A stretch of 64,000 bases of DNA, from assembly GCF_002278135.3 (NCBI RefSeq), contig NZ_CP029425.2, positions 3,324,001 through 3,388,000 of the forward strand, written 5' to 3'. Shown here piece by piece: positions 26,186-37,990 of this stretch (its first letter is position 1; every line of letters starts with the position of its first letter). Source of the DNA: Bradyrhizobium ottawaense. GTDB taxonomy: Bacteria; Pseudomonadota; Alphaproteobacteria; Rhizobiales; Xanthobacteraceae. Below the pieces are notes generated by a model that did no database searches, was not told the DNA's origin, and saw only the letters and a program-made list of their open reading frames with translations. The position numbers were made by a program, and so were the translations under genes.

Positions 26186-27208
26186 TCACCCCAGCTTCTC
26201 GCGCGCCAGCGCGGCGCCGGCGCCGAGCGCCATCAGCTTGGCTTCGGCGATCTCGCGCCGCATCGGGGCCATGCCGCAATTGGTGGTGGCGATGATGTTG
26301 CTCTTGGGCACGAATTTCGACACCGCGTCGATCACCTTCACGACATCCTCTGCGGTCTCCACGGTGTCGCTGGCAACGTCGATCACGCCGGCCTGCACGA
26401 TCTTGTTCTTGAGCAGCGCCAGCAGATCGAGCGGCACTTTCGAATTGCGGCATTCGATCGCGACCTGCTGGATCGGGCTGGCGTCGATCGCCGGAAAGAT
26501 CTGCTCATACTGCCGCCATTGGCTGCCTAACGTTTCCTTCCAGTCGGTGTTGGCCTTGATGCCGTAGCCGTAGCAGATGTGCACGGCGGTGGCGCAGGTG
26601 AGGCCCTGCGCAGCGCGCTCCAGCGCCTTGATGCCCCAATCGTTGACCTCGTCCATGTAGACATTGAAGGCGGGCTCGTCGAACTGCACGAGATCGACGC
26701 CGTCGGCCTGCAGCGCCCGGGCCTCCTCGTTGAGCAACTCGGCAAAGGCAAACGCCATCTTGACGCGATCGCCATAGTAGCGATCGGCAATGGTGTCGAT
26801 GATGGTCATCGGGCCGGGCAGGGTGAACTTCAGCTTCCTCTTCGTGTGCGTGCGCGCCGCGCGCGCCTCGAAGGCATGGACGCGGCCCTTGAGCCGGAGC
26901 GGGGCGACCACCTGCGGCACCATCGCCTTGTAGCGGTCCTTGCGGATGCCCATCTCGACCTTGTGCGCGAAATCGATGCCGTCGATCTTCTCCAGAAAAC
27001 CGTGCACGAAATGCTGGCGGGCCTGCTCGCCCTCGGTGAGGATGTCGATTCCGGCGTCCTCCTGGATCTTCAGCCAGATCAATGTCGCGTCGCGCTTGGC
27101 GCGGAGCAACTCGTCGCCCTGCGACTTCCAGGGCGCCCAGAGCATATTGGGCTCGGCAAGCCATTCCGGCTTCGGCAAGGAGCCGGCGATCGTGGTTGGA
27201 AACAGCAT
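26186..27208 (-). CDS. MetE C-terminal-like cobalamin-independent methyltransferase
   Basis: The protein has 340 residues from the ATG at 27208 (MLFPTTIAGSLPKPEW). It corresponds to the catalytic C-terminal half of MetE alone. The zinc-site motifs are present: a His in VHICYGYGIK, a Cys in IECRNSK and a Cys in ATTNCGMAP. Stand-alone C-terminal-half proteins (about 340-370 aa) are found widely and may transfer methyl from methyltetrahydrofolate or another donor to homocysteine or a related thiol. The annotation as methionine synthase is therefore likely but not proven. It is divergent from the GST gene. Confidence 0.85.
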   Translation of the reverse strand: MLFPTTIAGSLPKPEWLAEPNMLWAPWKSQGDELLRAKRDATLIWLKIQEDAGIDILTEGEQARQHFVHGFLEKIDGIDFAHKVEMGIRKDRYKAMVPQVVAPLRLKGRVHAFEARAARTHTKRKLKFTLPGPMTIIDTIADRYYGDRVKMAFAFAELLNEEARALQADGVDLVQFDEPAFNVYMDEVNDWGIKALERAAQGLTCATAVHICYGYGIKANTDWKETLGSQWRQYEQIFPAIDASPIQQVAIECRNSKVPLDLLALLKNKIVQAGVIDVASDTVETAEDVVKVIDAVSKFVPKSNIIATTNCGMAPMRREIAEAKLMALGAGAALAREKLG

Positions 27209-27339
27209 GGCGGCCCTCCCGGCAGGTTGTGTTGCGCCCCTTCCTGCCATGTCCTAACGTCGAGGTACAGAACAACAAAAGTCGTTATTTTAGCTGGCGG
27301 CATCGACAGGGAAGGCCAAAGGATGCCGAGGGAAAGGTC

Positions 27340-28041
27340 ATGATCGATCTCCATTACGCGCCGACGCCGAACGGCTGGAAAATCTCGATCATGCTGGAAG
27401 AGCTCGGACTTCCCTATACGGTGAAGCCCGTCGACATCCGCGCCGGCGAGCAGTTCAGTCCCGAGTTTCTGGCGATCTCCCCGAACAACCGCATCCCCGC
27501 GATCGTCGATCACGCACCCGCCGACGGTGGCGGCCCGTTCTCGGTGTTCGAGACCGGCGCAATTCTGATTTATCTCGCGGAAAAGACCGGCCGCTTCCTG
27601 GCCGCCGACTTGCGCGGGCGTTCCGCCACAATTCAATGGGTGATGTGGCAGATGGCCGGCCTCGGGCCGATGCTCGGCCAGCACGGGCATTTTGCGCTCT
27701 ATGCGGCGGAGAAGATCCCCTATGCGATCGAGCGCTACCGCGACGAGGCGGCCCGGCTCTACGGCGTGCTCGATCGGCAGCTGGAGAAGACCGGCGCCTA
27801 TGTCGCCGGCGACTATTCCATTGCCGACATCGCCTGCTTCCCCTGGACCATGACCCACAAGGCGCAGGGCTTTACGCTCGACCACTATCCGAACGTCAAA
27901 CGCTGGTATGCCGAGGTCCGCGCCAGGCCGCAGGTGCAGGCGGGGCTTGCGATCGGAAAATTCGTGAAAGAGCCGTTCGACGAGGAATCACGCAAGATCA
28001 TGTTCGGCCAAAGGGCTAAGGAAGTGTTGGGAAGGAAGTGA
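27340..28041 (+). CDS. Glutathione S-transferase, Nu/YfcG-like
   Basis: The protein has 233 residues from the ATG at 27340 (MIDLHYAPTPNGWK), with GGGAAAGG upstream. The N-terminal TPNGWKISIMLEELGLPY and SPNNRIPAIVDH are typical of the YfcG/Ure2-like (Nu) group, which reduces disulfides using two glutathiones. FETGAILIYLAEKTGRF holds the Glu-Thr/Ser glutathione contact. The C-terminal helical domain is complete. A family A repeat separates it from the next gene. Confidence 0.88.
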   Translation: MIDLHYAPTPNGWKISIMLEELGLPYTVKPVDIRAGEQFSPEFLAISPNNRIPAIVDHAPADGGGPFSVFETGAILIYLAEKTGRFLAADLRGRSATIQWVMWQMAGLGPMLGQHGHFALYAAEKIPYAIERYRDEAARLYGVLDRQLEKTGAYVAGDYSIADIACFPWTMTHKAQGFTLDHYPNVKRWYAEVRARPQVQAGLAIGKFVKEPFDEESRKIMFGQRAKEVLGRK

Positions 28042-28050
28042 CGGCCACGC

Positions 28051-28180
28051 CGTCATTCCGGGGCGCGACGAAGTCGCGAGCTATGGTGCGCAATTGCGCA
28101 CCCGAGAATCCATCGGGCCGCAGAGCCAGGAGCGAATGGTTTCCGGGCTCGCGCCCAAGAGGGCGCGCCCCGAAATGACG
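28051..28180. repeat. Family A repeat, long two-hairpin variant
   Basis: Begins CGTCATTCCGGGGCGCG and ends CGCGCCCCGAAATGACG. The left half carries an extra hairpin (GGTGCGCAATTGCGCACC) before ATCCAT. There is no reading frame. Confidence 0.75.
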
Positions 28181-28197
28181 AGAGCAAAGGAAACGCC

Positions 28198-28806
28198 ATG
28201 ATCGAATTCTTCTTCGACTGCTCCAGCCCCTGGACCTATCTCGCCTTCCACAACATCCGGCCGCTCGCCAAGGAGCTGGGCGTCGAGATCGTCTGGCGGC
28301 CGATCCTGGTCGGCGGCATCTTCAACACGGTCAATCCGAGCGTCTACGCGCAGCGCGAGACGCCGGTGCCGCTGAAGGCGCGCTACATGAAGAAGGATCT
28401 TCAGGACTGGTCGCGGTCGGCTGGCCTTGCGATCAAGATGCCCCCGACGGTGTTTCCGGTGAACAGCGTCAAGGCGATGCGCGGCTGCATCTGGCTGGCC
28501 GCGGACATGGTGCCGTTCGCGACCGCCGTGTTCGAGGCCTATTGGGGCGAGGACAAGGATATCTCGCAGGACTCCGTGCTCGCCGAGATCTGCAGGAAGG
28601 TCGGCATCGACGAGCCGAAATTCTTCGCCGGCATCGCCGAGCAAGCGATCAAGGATCAGCTCAAGGCGAATACGGAAGAGGTCGTCGCGCGCGGCGGCTT
28701 CGGCTCGCCGACGATTTTCGTCAACAAGACCGACATGTATTTCGGCAATGACCGGCTGCCGCTGATCCGCGAGGCGCTCAAGCGCAGCAAGGCGAGTGCG
28801 GCCTGA
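28198..28806 (+). CDS. 2-hydroxychromene-2-carboxylate isomerase (DsbA-like fold)
   Basis: The protein has 202 residues. The N-terminus IEFFFDCSSPWTYLAFHNI matches the kappa-GST-like isomerase, with Ser near residue 10 as the glutathione-activating residue. FGSPTIFVN holds the cis-Pro motif. HCCA isomerase converts 2-hydroxychromene-2-carboxylate in naphthalene breakdown, but many homologues act outside that pathway and no naphthalene genes are present. It overlaps the next gene by one base (TGATG), so the two are translationally coupled. Confidence 0.82.
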   Translation: MIEFFFDCSSPWTYLAFHNIRPLAKELGVEIVWRPILVGGIFNTVNPSVYAQRETPVPLKARYMKKDLQDWSRSAGLAIKMPPTVFPVNSVKAMRGCIWLAADMVPFATAVFEAYWGEDKDISQDSVLAEICRKVGIDEPKFFAGIAEQAIKDQLKANTEEVVARGGFGSPTIFVNKTDMYFGNDRLPLIREALKRSKASAA

Positions 28807-29783
28807 TGGTGCGCGCCGTCGTCTGCCACTCGCTCGGCGAGCCCGAAACCTTGCGGCTGGAAGAGTTTCCGTCGCGCGCTCTGAAGCCGGGCGAGGTGCG
28901 GGTCGCGATCCGCGCGGCCGGGCTGAATTTTCCTGATGTGCTGATGGCCGCCGGCCAATATCAGCTCAAGCCGGAGCTGCCGTTCACGCCCGGCATGGAA
29001 GCTGCCGGTGACGTGACCGAATTGGGTGCGGAGGCGAAGGGCGTTTCTGTTGGCGACAAGGTCATCGTGAAGATGCGGCACGGCGCATTCACCGACGAAG
29101 CCATCGTCGCGCCGTCGCAACTCACCCCTAAGCCGTCGACGTTCGACTACGCCGAGGCTGCGACTTATCTTGCCGGCCATGGCACGGCCTATCATGCGCT
29201 GATCGATCGCGGCCGGATCGAGCCGGGAGAGGTGCTGCTGGTGCATGGCGCCGGCGGCGGCACGGGACTGGCGGCCGTCGAGATCGGCAAGATGCTGGGC
29301 GCGACCGTGATCGCGACGGCGTCCAGCGACGAGAAGCTCGCCATCGCCAAGGCCCGCGGCGCCGATCATCTCGTCCGCTATGACCGCGAGCCGTTTCGCG
29401 ACGCCGTTAAACGCATCACCGACGGTCGCGGCGCGGACGTCGTGTTCGATCCCGTCGGCGGTCAGGTTTTTGAAGACTCGATGCGCTGCATCGCCTGGGG
29501 CGCGCGGCTGCTGGTGATCGGCTTCACCGGCGGCATCGGCTCGGCCAAGACCAACCTCCTGCTGATCAAGGGCGCCAGCGTGCTCGGCGTGCGCGCTGGC
29601 GAGGCGGTACGAAAGAACCCTGCGCTGGGAGAGGCGCGCCTGAAGGCGCTGCTGCAATGGGCGGAGGAGGGCAAGCTGCGCCCCAACGTTTCGCATCGCC
29701 TGCCGCTGGAAGGTTACGCGAAGGCAATGCGGCTCTTGATGGACCGCAAGGCGATCGGGCGTGTGGCGCTGATGATGGAGTGA
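28806..29783 (+). CDS. NADPH:quinone oxidoreductase family protein
   Basis: The protein has 325 residues of the zinc-free medium-chain dehydrogenase family. The GroES-like N-terminal domain (MVRAVVCHSLGEPETLRLEE in part) is followed by a Rossmann domain with VHGAGGGTGLAAVEIGKMLGA, the NADPH-binding AXXGXXG-type loop. The zinc ligands of alcohol dehydrogenase are absent. Homologues reduce quinones or act on short enoyl compounds. It is coupled to the isomerase gene upstream, so a shared small aromatic substrate is possible. Confidence 0.88.
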   Translation: MVRAVVCHSLGEPETLRLEEFPSRALKPGEVRVAIRAAGLNFPDVLMAAGQYQLKPELPFTPGMEAAGDVTELGAEAKGVSVGDKVIVKMRHGAFTDEAIVAPSQLTPKPSTFDYAEAATYLAGHGTAYHALIDRGRIEPGEVLLVHGAGGGTGLAAVEIGKMLGATVIATASSDEKLAIAKARGADHLVRYDREPFRDAVKRITDGRGADVVFDPVGGQVFEDSMRCIAWGARLLVIGFTGGIGSAKTNLLLIKGASVLGVRAGEAVRKNPALGEARLKALLQWAEEGKLRPNVSHRLPLEGYAKAMRLLMDRKAIGRVALMME

Positions 29784-29790
29784 AAGTGCC

Positions 29791-29880
29791 GTAGGGTGGG
29801 CAAAGGCGCTCTTGCGCCGTGCCCACCATCTCTCTCGATGGCGAAAAGTGCGTGGGCACGCTTCGCTTTGCCCACCCTAC
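29791..29880. repeat. Family D inverted repeat (GTAGGGTGGGC type), well-preserved copy
   Basis: The left arm GTAGGGTGGGCAAAGGCGC and right arm GCTTCGCTTTGCCCACCCTAC are inverted around two nested GTGCCCACC/GTGGGCAC pieces. It lies between convergent genes. Confidence 0.8.
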
Positions 29881-29887
29881 GAGAGCG

Positions 29888-30778
<891 letters not shown>

Positions 30779-30818
30779 GGCGGTTTCCTTCCTTGTTTCT
30801 TTATCGGTCTCTCTACCA

Positions 30819-30927
30819 CGTCATTCCGGGGCGCGCGAAGCGCGAGCCCGGAATCCATCTCTCGGCATCAGTAGTGCCGATGAATGGATTCCGGGCTTGC
30901 GCCAAGAGGGCGCAACCCGGAATGACG
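30819..30927. repeat. Family A repeat, complete gene-free copy
   Basis: The left arm 30819-30858 is identical to the first 40 bases of the arm at 7726. The right arm 30884-30927 is its inverted counterpart. The 25-bp centre (CGGCATCAGTAGTGCCG) is itself a small hairpin. It is the non-coding counterpart of the GIY-YIG cassette. Confidence 0.88.
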
Positions 30928-30936
30928 ACGGTGCGA

Positions 30937-32358
30937 TTAGTTAGCCGGCGGCTTCGGCCAGGGTCGTTGCGGCCCGCGTAGGCCCTCAAAAGCCTTGGCC
31001 ATGCCGAGCACGCCGATGTCGTCGAAGCGGCGGCCGACGATCTGCACGCCGATGGGAAAACCCTTGGCGTCGAAGCCGCCGTTGATCGAGATGGCAGGGT
31101 TCTCCGACATATTCCATGGCACGGTATAGGCGATGTGCTCGAACGGTTTCATGGGGTCGTTGGTCGGCGAGGCCCAGTCCGCCGGATAGTTCACGTTCGG
31201 TGCGGTCGGGGAGATCACGTAATCGAGCTCGCAGAAAAGCTTCGACGCCGCCGCGCGGATCGCCATGGTCTGGTTGAAGCCGCGGATGACATCCACGCCC
31301 GACAGCTTTGCGCCGGATGCGCCCCATTTGAAGATATAAGGCAGCACCTTCGCCTGCTCGGCCGGCGTCAACCTGGCCAGATCATCCCACATCCGCGCGC
31401 GCCAAAAGTTGTCGAGGCCGTCGAGCATCTCGCGGGTGAGGATGCCGTCGACCTCGGTCACGACGCTGCCCGCGGATTCGAACGCTTTCGCCGCCTTCAC
31501 CGCGACCTCGCGCACTGGTTTCTGCAGCGCCAGGCCGCAGCCGGGATCGAGCATCAACCCGATGCGGAGTTTGCGCGGAGACTTCTCTGCTCCCTTCCAG
31601 TTCAGCGGCTCGGCGGGCAGGCTCATGCCGTCGCGCCGGTCGGGCTTTGCGATCACGCTCATCATCAGCGCGCAATCGTCGACCGTGCGGGTCATCGGAC
31701 CGGCGACGCGGCCGACATAGGTGGGGTCGATCGGCACGCGGCCGAAGCTCGGCTTCAACCCGACGAGGCCGCACCAGCCCGCGGGCAGGCGGACCGAGCC
31801 GCCGATATCGGTGCCGAGATGCAGCGGACCGTAGCCGGCCGCGGCCGCAGCGCCTGCGCCCGCGCTGGAGCCGCCGGGATTCTTCGAGAGATCCCAAGGA
31901 TTGCGCGCGAGTGCGTGGAAACTGGAGAGTCCGGACGACAGCATGCCGTAATCGGGCATGGTGGTCTTGGCGAAGATGACCGCGCCGGCCTCGCGCAGGC
32001 GCGCGGCGGGCGGGGCATCCTTCTCGGCCGGCACGAGCTTGACGCTGGCGGCGCCCAGCGGCACCGGCACGCCCTTGGTCGCGATGTTGTCCTTCACCGT
32101 GACCGGCACGCCGTCGAGCGCGCCGGACGGCTCGCCGCCGGTCCAGCGCGCGGTCGAGGCCTTGGCGGCCTCGCGTGCGTCGTCGGGATCGAACGCATAG
32201 AGCGCCTTCAGATGCGGCTCCCACGCAGCGACATGCGTGAGCAAATCCTCCAGCACCTCGCTCGGCGAGAACTGCTTGGCGCGATAGCCCGCGATCAGAT
32301 CGACCGCGGACAGATCGTGCAGCGAGGTGACGGCATCTTCGACGCTCTTCTTATGCAT
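30937..32358 (-). CDS. Amidase (amidase signature family)
   Basis: The protein has 473 residues. The catalytic triad is visible: Lys89 in VTVKDNIATKG, the cis-Ser in NPGGSSAGAGAA (164-165), and the nucleophile Ser188 in GTDIGGSVRLPA. The family hydrolyses carboxylic acid amides, and substrates range from aryl amides to peptide amides. It starts 2 bp after the M20 gene stop, the last gene of the M81-M20-amidase series, which suggests stepwise release of amino or acyl groups from an imported amide-containing compound. Confidence 0.92.
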   Translation of the reverse strand: MHKKSVEDAVTSLHDLSAVDLIAGYRAKQFSPSEVLEDLLTHVAAWEPHLKALYAFDPDDAREAAKASTARWTGGEPSGALDGVPVTVKDNIATKGVPVPLGAASVKLVPAEKDAPPAARLREAGAVIFAKTTMPDYGMLSSGLSSFHALARNPWDLSKNPGGSSAGAGAAAAAGYGPLHLGTDIGGSVRLPAGWCGLVGLKPSFGRVPIDPTYVGRVAGPMTRTVDDCALMMSVIAKPDRRDGMSLPAEPLNWKGAEKSPRKLRIGLMLDPGCGLALQKPVREVAVKAAKAFESAGSVVTEVDGILTREMLDGLDNFWRARMWDDLARLTPAEQAKVLPYIFKWGASGAKLSGVDVIRGFNQTMAIRAAASKLFCELDYVISPTAPNVNYPADWASPTNDPMKPFEHIAYTVPWNMSENPAISINGGFDAKGFPIGVQIVGRRFDDIGVLGMAKAFEGLRGPQRPWPKPPAN

Positions 32359-32360
32359 CG

Positions 32361-33524
32361 CTAGCCCACCGGCATGCGCGTTTCGATGATCCGGGCGAAC
32401 ATGCTGGCGCCGATCGGCAGGATCTTGTCGTCGAGCACGAAGCCGGGATTGTGCACGGGCACGTTGCCATCATGGCCGACCCAGAAATAGGCGCCGGGAA
32501 TCGTCTCCAGCATGTCGGCGAAATCCTCGCTGCCCATCTTGGGCTGGGCGCGGGTGATCACGTTGGCGGGGTCGACGATGGTGCGCGCGACGTCCTCGAC
32601 CACCTTGGACTGCTCGACCTGGTTGACCAGCACGCCAAAGGTGTCGCGGATGTCGACGTCGATCACGCACTGGTAGGCGCTTGCAATGCCGGCGCAGATG
32701 GTGCGGATGCGTTCGCTGACCAGGGTGCGAACTTCCTTCGAGAAGGTGCGGATGGTGCCGCAAAGATGCGCGTCGCCGGGAATGACGTTGTAGGCGGAGC
32801 CCGCGTGGATCTGGGTGATCGACACCACCGCGGCCTGCAGCGGCTCGACATTGCGGCTGACGATGGTCTGGATCGCCTGCGCCAGCGTGGTCGAGATGAT
32901 CACCGCGTCCTTGGAGCGCTCGGGCATCGCGCCATGCGCGCCATAGCCGGTGATGCGCAGGTCGAAGAAGTCGGCGCTGGCCATCGCCGGGCCCGGCAGG
33001 ATCGCGATCTCGCCGTGGTTGAGGTCGGGAGCGTTGTGCAGGCCGTACAGCTCGTCGCAGGGGAATTTTTCGAACAGCCCGTCCTTGATCATCGCGCGGG
33101 CGCCGCCGAGGCCTTCCTCGGCCGGCTGGAAGATCAGGTGGACGGTGCCGTCGAAGTTTTTGGTCTCGGCGAGGTAGCGCGCGGTGCCGAGCAGCATGGT
33201 GGTGTGGCCGTCATGACCGCAGCCGTGGAAGCGGCCGGGGATTTTCGAGCTCCACTTCAGATTGGTGTTCTCTTCCATCGGCAGCGCGTCCATGTCGGCG
33301 CGGAGGCCAATGCGCTTGTTGCCCGAACCCTTGCCCTTGATCACGCCGATCACGCCGGTGCCGCCGAGACCGCGATGCACCTCGATGCCCCAGCTCTTCA
33401 GCTTGTCGGCGACGATGCCGGAGGTGCGCACTTCCTCGAATCCGATCTCGGGATGGGCGTGCAGGTCGCGGCGGATGGCGGTGAGCTCGTCGGCGTAACC
33501 GTCGATGCGGTCGATCGTGGGCAT
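32361..33524 (-). CDS. M20 aminoacylase / hippurate hydrolase-type amidohydrolase
   Basis: The protein has 387 residues. The M20D motifs are intact: RADMDALPM, GCGHDGHTTMLLG and FQPAEEGLGGA, which supply metal ligands and the general-base Glu. A dimerisation domain lies between them. Members hydrolyse N-acyl amino acids, hippurate or similar amides. It lies 13 bp after the M81 gene and 2 bp before the amidase gene, a tight operon. Confidence 0.92.
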   Translation of the reverse strand: MPTIDRIDGYADELTAIRRDLHAHPEIGFEEVRTSGIVADKLKSWGIEVHRGLGGTGVIGVIKGKGSGNKRIGLRADMDALPMEENTNLKWSSKIPGRFHGCGHDGHTTMLLGTARYLAETKNFDGTVHLIFQPAEEGLGGARAMIKDGLFEKFPCDELYGLHNAPDLNHGEIAILPGPAMASADFFDLRITGYGAHGAMPERSKDAVIISTTLAQAIQTIVSRNVEPLQAAVVSITQIHAGSAYNVIPGDAHLCGTIRTFSKEVRTLVSERIRTICAGIASAYQCVIDVDIRDTFGVLVNQVEQSKVVEDVARTIVDPANVITRAQPKMGSEDFADMLETIPGAYFWVGHDGNVPVHNPGFVLDDKILPIGASMFARIIETRMPVG

Positions 33525-33537
33525 GGGTTCTGTCCAG

Positions 33538-35043
33538 TTAGCTTGAGGGAGGCGAGAAAACGGGGCCGTTCGGCTTGATGCGAATGCCCGGCCGCAAACG
33601 CGTCCAGGGCAGGGTGGCGGTGTCGGCCGGCATCGCGCCGGGCGCGGCGCAGATCATCAGCTTTTCCGCGATCGGCTCGAAATCGGCGCGGAAGTGCACC
33701 GAGCTCTTGTTGACCAGAATCTTCTGTTCGGTCGGCTCGATGCCGACATAGCGGTACATCGCCTGGTCGGCGAGCTGCGCCTTGTGCGAGGAGACGACGA
33801 CGCGGACGTCGCCGATGCGCAAGGCTGCCGAGGGGCCCATCTCCATCTCGCGGCCGCCATAGTAAGGGCCGGGTGCGATGAAGCGACCGTCGGACAGCTT
33901 CTCGACCACGAAGGTCTCGCGATAGGGCTCGTCGCCGGGGATGCCTGACTTGCCGCCGAGCGACAGCGTCACGGTGGCACCGACGCCGGCATCATGCGCG
34001 GCCTTGGCCGAGACGGGATCGTAGATCGCGCCAGTCGCGGCGCTCGCTCTGTTGCGCACCAGCGCGCGCAGCATGCCTGTGGTGTCGGAATCGCCGCCGG
34101 CGCCGGGATTGTCCTGGGTGTCGGCGATGATGATCGGCTTGCTCGCGCTCTTTGAAAGTTCCATGGCGTGGCGCACGCCCTCGTCGGGCGACCAGATCTT
34201 GCCGTCGAAATCGTCCTCGTGGCTTTCGATCAGCTTCACGATCGCGTCGGCGGCGCGGTCGGCATCCGCTTGCGTCCTGCCATAGGCGAACACGCTGGGG
34301 CCGCAATCGCGGAAATCGGCGGCGGGAAAGCCCGGCGCGAAAGACAGCGTCGGAACCGCATCGCTCTCCAGCGCGGCGAGCTGTTCGTAGATGCCTTTGG
34401 TCGGCTGGTCGTTGGTGCATTGCCAGCTGATCGGGATCAGGAACGGCAATTGCCGGAACGATTTGGCAAAGCGCTGCTTGGACTTGAGCAGCAGCGCGAG
34501 ATGTCGCGCAGAGGCGCGGCCGGTCTCGGCCATGTCGACATGGGGGTAGGTGCGGTAGGCGATCAGCGCGTCGGCATGCGCGATCATTTCGGGCGTGACG
34601 TTGGCGTGCAGGTCGAGGCTGGTAACCAGCGGAACATCGTTGCCGATGACGCGGCGCACGCGCGCCAGTATCTCGCCTTCGCCGTCGTCGAGATGCTCGG
34701 TCACCATCGCGCCGTGCAGGTCGAGATAGACCGCATCGAGCGGGCCGGCAGCTTTGATGCCGTCGACCATCACCTTCACGATGCGCTCGAAGGCGTCCCT
34801 GGTGACGTGCGCCGACGGGCTCGCGCCGCAGGCGATCGTCGGAACAAGTTCCCAACCGTTGGCCTCGGCGCTGTCGACGAAGCCGGCAAGGCCGACATTG
34901 ATGCGCCGCATCACCTTCAGCACGTCGGCGCCTTCAGTCATCGCCGGCCAGCCGCCGCCATGCTGGAAGTCGGCGAAGGTCGCCTTGGTGGGAGCGAAGG
35001 TGTTGGTCTCGTGCAGGAAGCCGCCGACGGCGATGCGTGTCAT
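33538..35043 (-). CDS. M81 family metallopeptidase (MlrC-like)
   Basis: The protein has 501 residues. The start RIAVGGFLHETNTFAPTKA carries the HETN signature of the M81/MlrC family, followed by LDLHGAMV, SLDLHANV and YRTYPHVDM. The C-terminal MlrC domain includes ADTQDNPGAGGDSDTTG. MlrC acts at the last step of microcystin breakdown on linear peptides such as tetrapeptides or Adda. Many relatives outside that pathway sit with peptide transporters, as here. It is the first gene of the three-hydrolase unit. Confidence 0.9.
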   Translation of the reverse strand: MTRIAVGGFLHETNTFAPTKATFADFQHGGGWPAMTEGADVLKVMRRINVGLAGFVDSAEANGWELVPTIACGASPSAHVTRDAFERIVKVMVDGIKAAGPLDAVYLDLHGAMVTEHLDDGEGEILARVRRVIGNDVPLVTSLDLHANVTPEMIAHADALIAYRTYPHVDMAETGRASARHLALLLKSKQRFAKSFRQLPFLIPISWQCTNDQPTKGIYEQLAALESDAVPTLSFAPGFPAADFRDCGPSVFAYGRTQADADRAADAIVKLIESHEDDFDGKIWSPDEGVRHAMELSKSASKPIIIADTQDNPGAGGDSDTTGMLRALVRNRASAATGAIYDPVSAKAAHDAGVGATVTLSLGGKSGIPGDEPYRETFVVEKLSDGRFIAPGPYYGGREMEMGPSAALRIGDVRVVVSSHKAQLADQAMYRYVGIEPTEQKILVNKSSVHFRADFEPIAEKLMICAAPGAMPADTATLPWTRLRPGIRIKPNGPVFSPPSS

Positions 35044-35161
35044 TCAGTTCAGTCCAATCAATCAAGAGGGCGCGACGTTAGCCTTGGCCCTGCGGCGAGA
35101 GCAAGGTGGGACGCACTCGCGCCGCGCATAGGGTCAAGCTGTTTTGGGAATGCTGCTCCGC

Positions 35162-35291
35162 CGTCATTCCGGGGCGCGCCCGCTTGGGCGCGAGCCCGGA
35201 ATCCATCCGACGACAGACTCTGAGGCGCGATGGATTCTCAGGTGCGCAATTGCGCACCGTAGCTCATCGCTTCGCGATGCCCCGGAATGAC
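35162..35291. repeat. Family A repeat, long variant
   Basis: Starts CGTCATTCCGGGGCGCGCC and ends GATGCCCCGGAATGAC. The right half holds GGTGCGCAATTGCGCACC, the same inner hairpin as the copy at 28051-28180, but on the other arm. Confidence 0.75.
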
Positions 35292-35305
35292 AGCGGTGAG
35301 TGTCG

Positions 35306-36955
<1,650 letters not shown>

Positions 36956-36968
36956 CAGGTCACTCCAT

Positions 36969-37055
36969 CGTCATGGCGAGGAGCGAAGCGACGAAGCAAT
37001 CCAGAAGTCCTTCCGCGGATGCAGACTGGATTGCTTGGCTTCGCTCGCAATGACG
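36969..37055. repeat. Family B inverted repeat, second copy
   Basis: The arms CGTCATGGCGAGGAGCGAAGCG and TTGCTTGGCTTCGCTCGCAATGACG (partial) are inverted. It is located inside the transporter operon, between permease and ATPase genes. Confidence 0.75.
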
Positions 37056-37083
37056 GAATAAGGGGCAGGGCCGGCGAGACAAA

Positions 37084-37971
37084 TCACTTGCCTTCCCGCT
37101 GCTTCATGCGCGGATCGAGTGCGTCGCGGGCGGCGTCGCCGATCAGATTGATGCTGAGGATGGCGATCGAGAGCAGAAGGCCCGGCCAGAAGATCAGCGA
37201 CGGCTTGATCTGGAAGTACTGGCGGCCCTCGGCCATGATGTTGCCCCAGGTCGGCGTCTCCGGCGAGATGCCGGCGCCGAGGAAGGAGAGGATCGCCTCG
37301 GTGAGGATGGCGCTGGCGCAGATATAGGTGCCCTGGACGATCAGCGGCGCCACCGTGTTCGGCATCAGATGCCGCCACATGATCTTCGGCAAGGACGAGC
37401 CGACCGAGATCGCCGCCTCGACGTAAGGCTCCTCGCGCGCCGACAGCACGACCGAGCGGACCAGGCGCGCCACGCGCGGAATCTCGGGGATCGTGATCGC
37501 GATCAGCACGGTCCAGAGGCTGGCACCGGACAGCGACACCACGGCGATCGCGAGCAGGATGCTCGGCATCGCCATCAGGCCGTCCATGACCCGCATCAGC
37601 ACGGCATCGACCAGCTTGAAGAAGCCGGAGACGAGGCCGATCGCAAGGCCGATGACGATCGACAGGATCGCCGAGCCGATACCGATCAGCAGCGAGATGC
37701 GGCCGCCATAAACGACGCGCGACAACAGGTCACGACCATAGGCATCGGTGCCGAGCAGGAATTGCGCGGACGACGGCTTGAGCCGTTGCGACGGCGCGAG
37801 CTGGATCGGATCATGCGGCGCGATCAGCGGCGCCAGGATCGAGATCAGGATGATCAGTGCGAGCAAGACTGTCGCCGTGGCGATGATCGGCGTCGAGGTG
37901 AGGAAGCCGAAGCGCGGCCGTAGCGGCGACGTGATCGGAATGGAGGACTGGGGAAGGGTATCGACCGACAT
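37084..37971 (-). CDS. Peptide ABC transporter permease, DppC-like
   Basis: The protein has 295 residues from the ATG at 37971 (MSVDTLPQSSIP); an upstream ATG would add 28 doubtful residues overlapping the previous gene. It has the N-terminal OppC_N segment with LIAPHDPIQ and TDAYGRDLLSRVVYGGRISL, and six membrane helices. The EAA loop (EAAISVGSSLPKIMWRHLMPN) contacts the ATPase. It lies 19 bp downstream of the DppB-like gene. Confidence 0.93.
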   Translation of the reverse strand: MSVDTLPQSSIPITSPLRPRFGFLTSTPIIATATVLLALIILISILAPLIAPHDPIQLAPSQRLKPSSAQFLLGTDAYGRDLLSRVVYGGRISLLIGIGSAILSIVIGLAIGLVSGFFKLVDAVLMRVMDGLMAMPSILLAIAVVSLSGASLWTVLIAITIPEIPRVARLVRSVVLSAREEPYVEAAISVGSSLPKIMWRHLMPNTVAPLIVQGTYICASAILTEAILSFLGAGISPETPTWGNIMAEGRQYFQIKPSLIFWPGLLLSIAILSINLIGDAARDALDPRMKQREGK

Positions 37972-37990
37972 GTTTGTCCTTATCCTTGCC

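Noticed and set aside
28198..29783. A naphthalene degradation pathway based on the HCCA isomerase.
   Set aside because: No dioxygenase or other pathway genes are present, and isomerase homologues often lie outside that pathway.
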